The notes under the pieces are model-generated. The model was not told where the DNA came from, ran no database searches, and worked only from the letters and a program-made list of their open reading frames with translations. A stretch of 64,000 nucleotides of DNA from Prorocentrum cordatum. Its lineage: Eukaryota > Sar > Dinophyceae > Prorocentrales > Prorocentraceae. Both the position numbers and the translations under genes were made by a program. Position 1 is the stretch's first letter. Every line of letters starts with the position of its first letter. The stretch lies in contig CAUYUJ010015016.1 of the NCBI GenBank assembly GCA_963575745.1, positions 522,744 to 586,743 of the forward strand. The letters run 5' to 3'. Of this stretch, positions 63,701-64,000 are shown piece by piece.

Positions 63701-64000
63701 TGCAATCCCGTGCGTTCGTCGGCGTACGTTCTATCCTGGCAAACGGTCCCTCAAACGCTCCTCGGAAGCCCACGGGACGGGCCCAGCTCGGGCCCAAGTT
63801 GCTTGAGAGGAAGGGTGAGGGGCAGGAGGGGGAAGGAGGAAAGAGGAGGAACGCGGGGACCGTCTCTCCAAAACGAGGACCCAACACCACAAGGGTGTAT
63901 GGGGAGGGGGCGGGGTGGTCAGGGAAAGGCCAGTGTCTACAGTCACCGCGATACCATAAGGAACGCACAAGAAGGAACGAAGGCGAACATCGGCCACAAA
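63701..64000. other. No gene recognised
   Basis: Upstream of LINE-C ORF1 on the minus strand. No DinoSL-like sequence is seen here. Purine-rich sequence near 63810-63860. Confidence 0.4.

Noticed and set aside
1-64000. tRNA or rRNA genes
   Set aside because: No full tRNA with A and B boxes or rRNA core sequence could be found by eye; the A-box-like word in the ~270-bp repeat has no good B-box partner.

Overview
This window looks like nuclear DNA of a core dinoflagellate, probably a GC-rich free-living lineage such as Prorocentrum; the genus is a guess. The grounds are high GC, no prokaryotic gene spacing, abundant simple repeats and G/C homopolymers, many decayed retroelements, and a 15-nt relic of the dinoflagellate trans-spliced leader (DinoSL) at the outer edge of a LINE. 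A 100-base assembly gap lies at 23901-24000. No rRNA, tRNA or CRISPR feature was found.

Layout. 1-2000: GC-rich tandem repeats (156-bp and 386-bp units). 2517-3360: the only plausible spliced host gene, two exons of a START/SRPBCC-like protein on the minus strand. 5099-10522: a complete but dead LINE on the minus strand (LINE-A), inserted in a (GAC)n microsatellite, with order ORF1, endonuclease, RNase H, reverse transcriptase, and a DinoSL relic at its 5' end. 10.5-14.8 kb: short tandem repeats and one copy of a ~270-bp dispersed repeat. 14.8-20.2 kb: a broken, apparently intronless coding region of unknown family. 20.8-25.0 kb: satellites (127-bp and ~200-bp units) around the gap. 25.1-36.1 kb: remains of a Ty1/copia-like polyprotein (gag, integrase, RT, RNase H), minus strand. 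36-41.9 kb: repeats and low-complexity sequence.

41.9-55 kb: minus-strand coding relics, including two stretches of UPF1-like superfamily 1 helicase (47.1-47.4 kb and 53.3-55.0 kb). Between the helicase stretches lies a second, plus-strand LINE (LINE-B, ~47.4-52.9 kb), much less decayed and followed by an extra 260-codon ORF. 55.0-56.8 kb: 98-bp tandem repeats and more CCAAGAG-type repeats. 57.0-63.7 kb: a third, minus-strand LINE-like element (LINE-C; zinc-ribbon/coiled-coil ORF1, endonuclease, unusual RT, zinc knuckle, RNase H), itself interrupted by repeats.

Three LINE architectures therefore sit within 64 kb, each with a different placement or absence of RNase H. The clearest unusual signals are the DinoSL-tagged LINE in a microsatellite, the internal RNase H, an array of seven copies (one imperfect) of a palindrome at 44.8 kb, and a cluster of short CGGC-NNN-GCCG hairpins confined to 14.9-36 kb. 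All product calls rest on motifs read by eye; no database search was possible.
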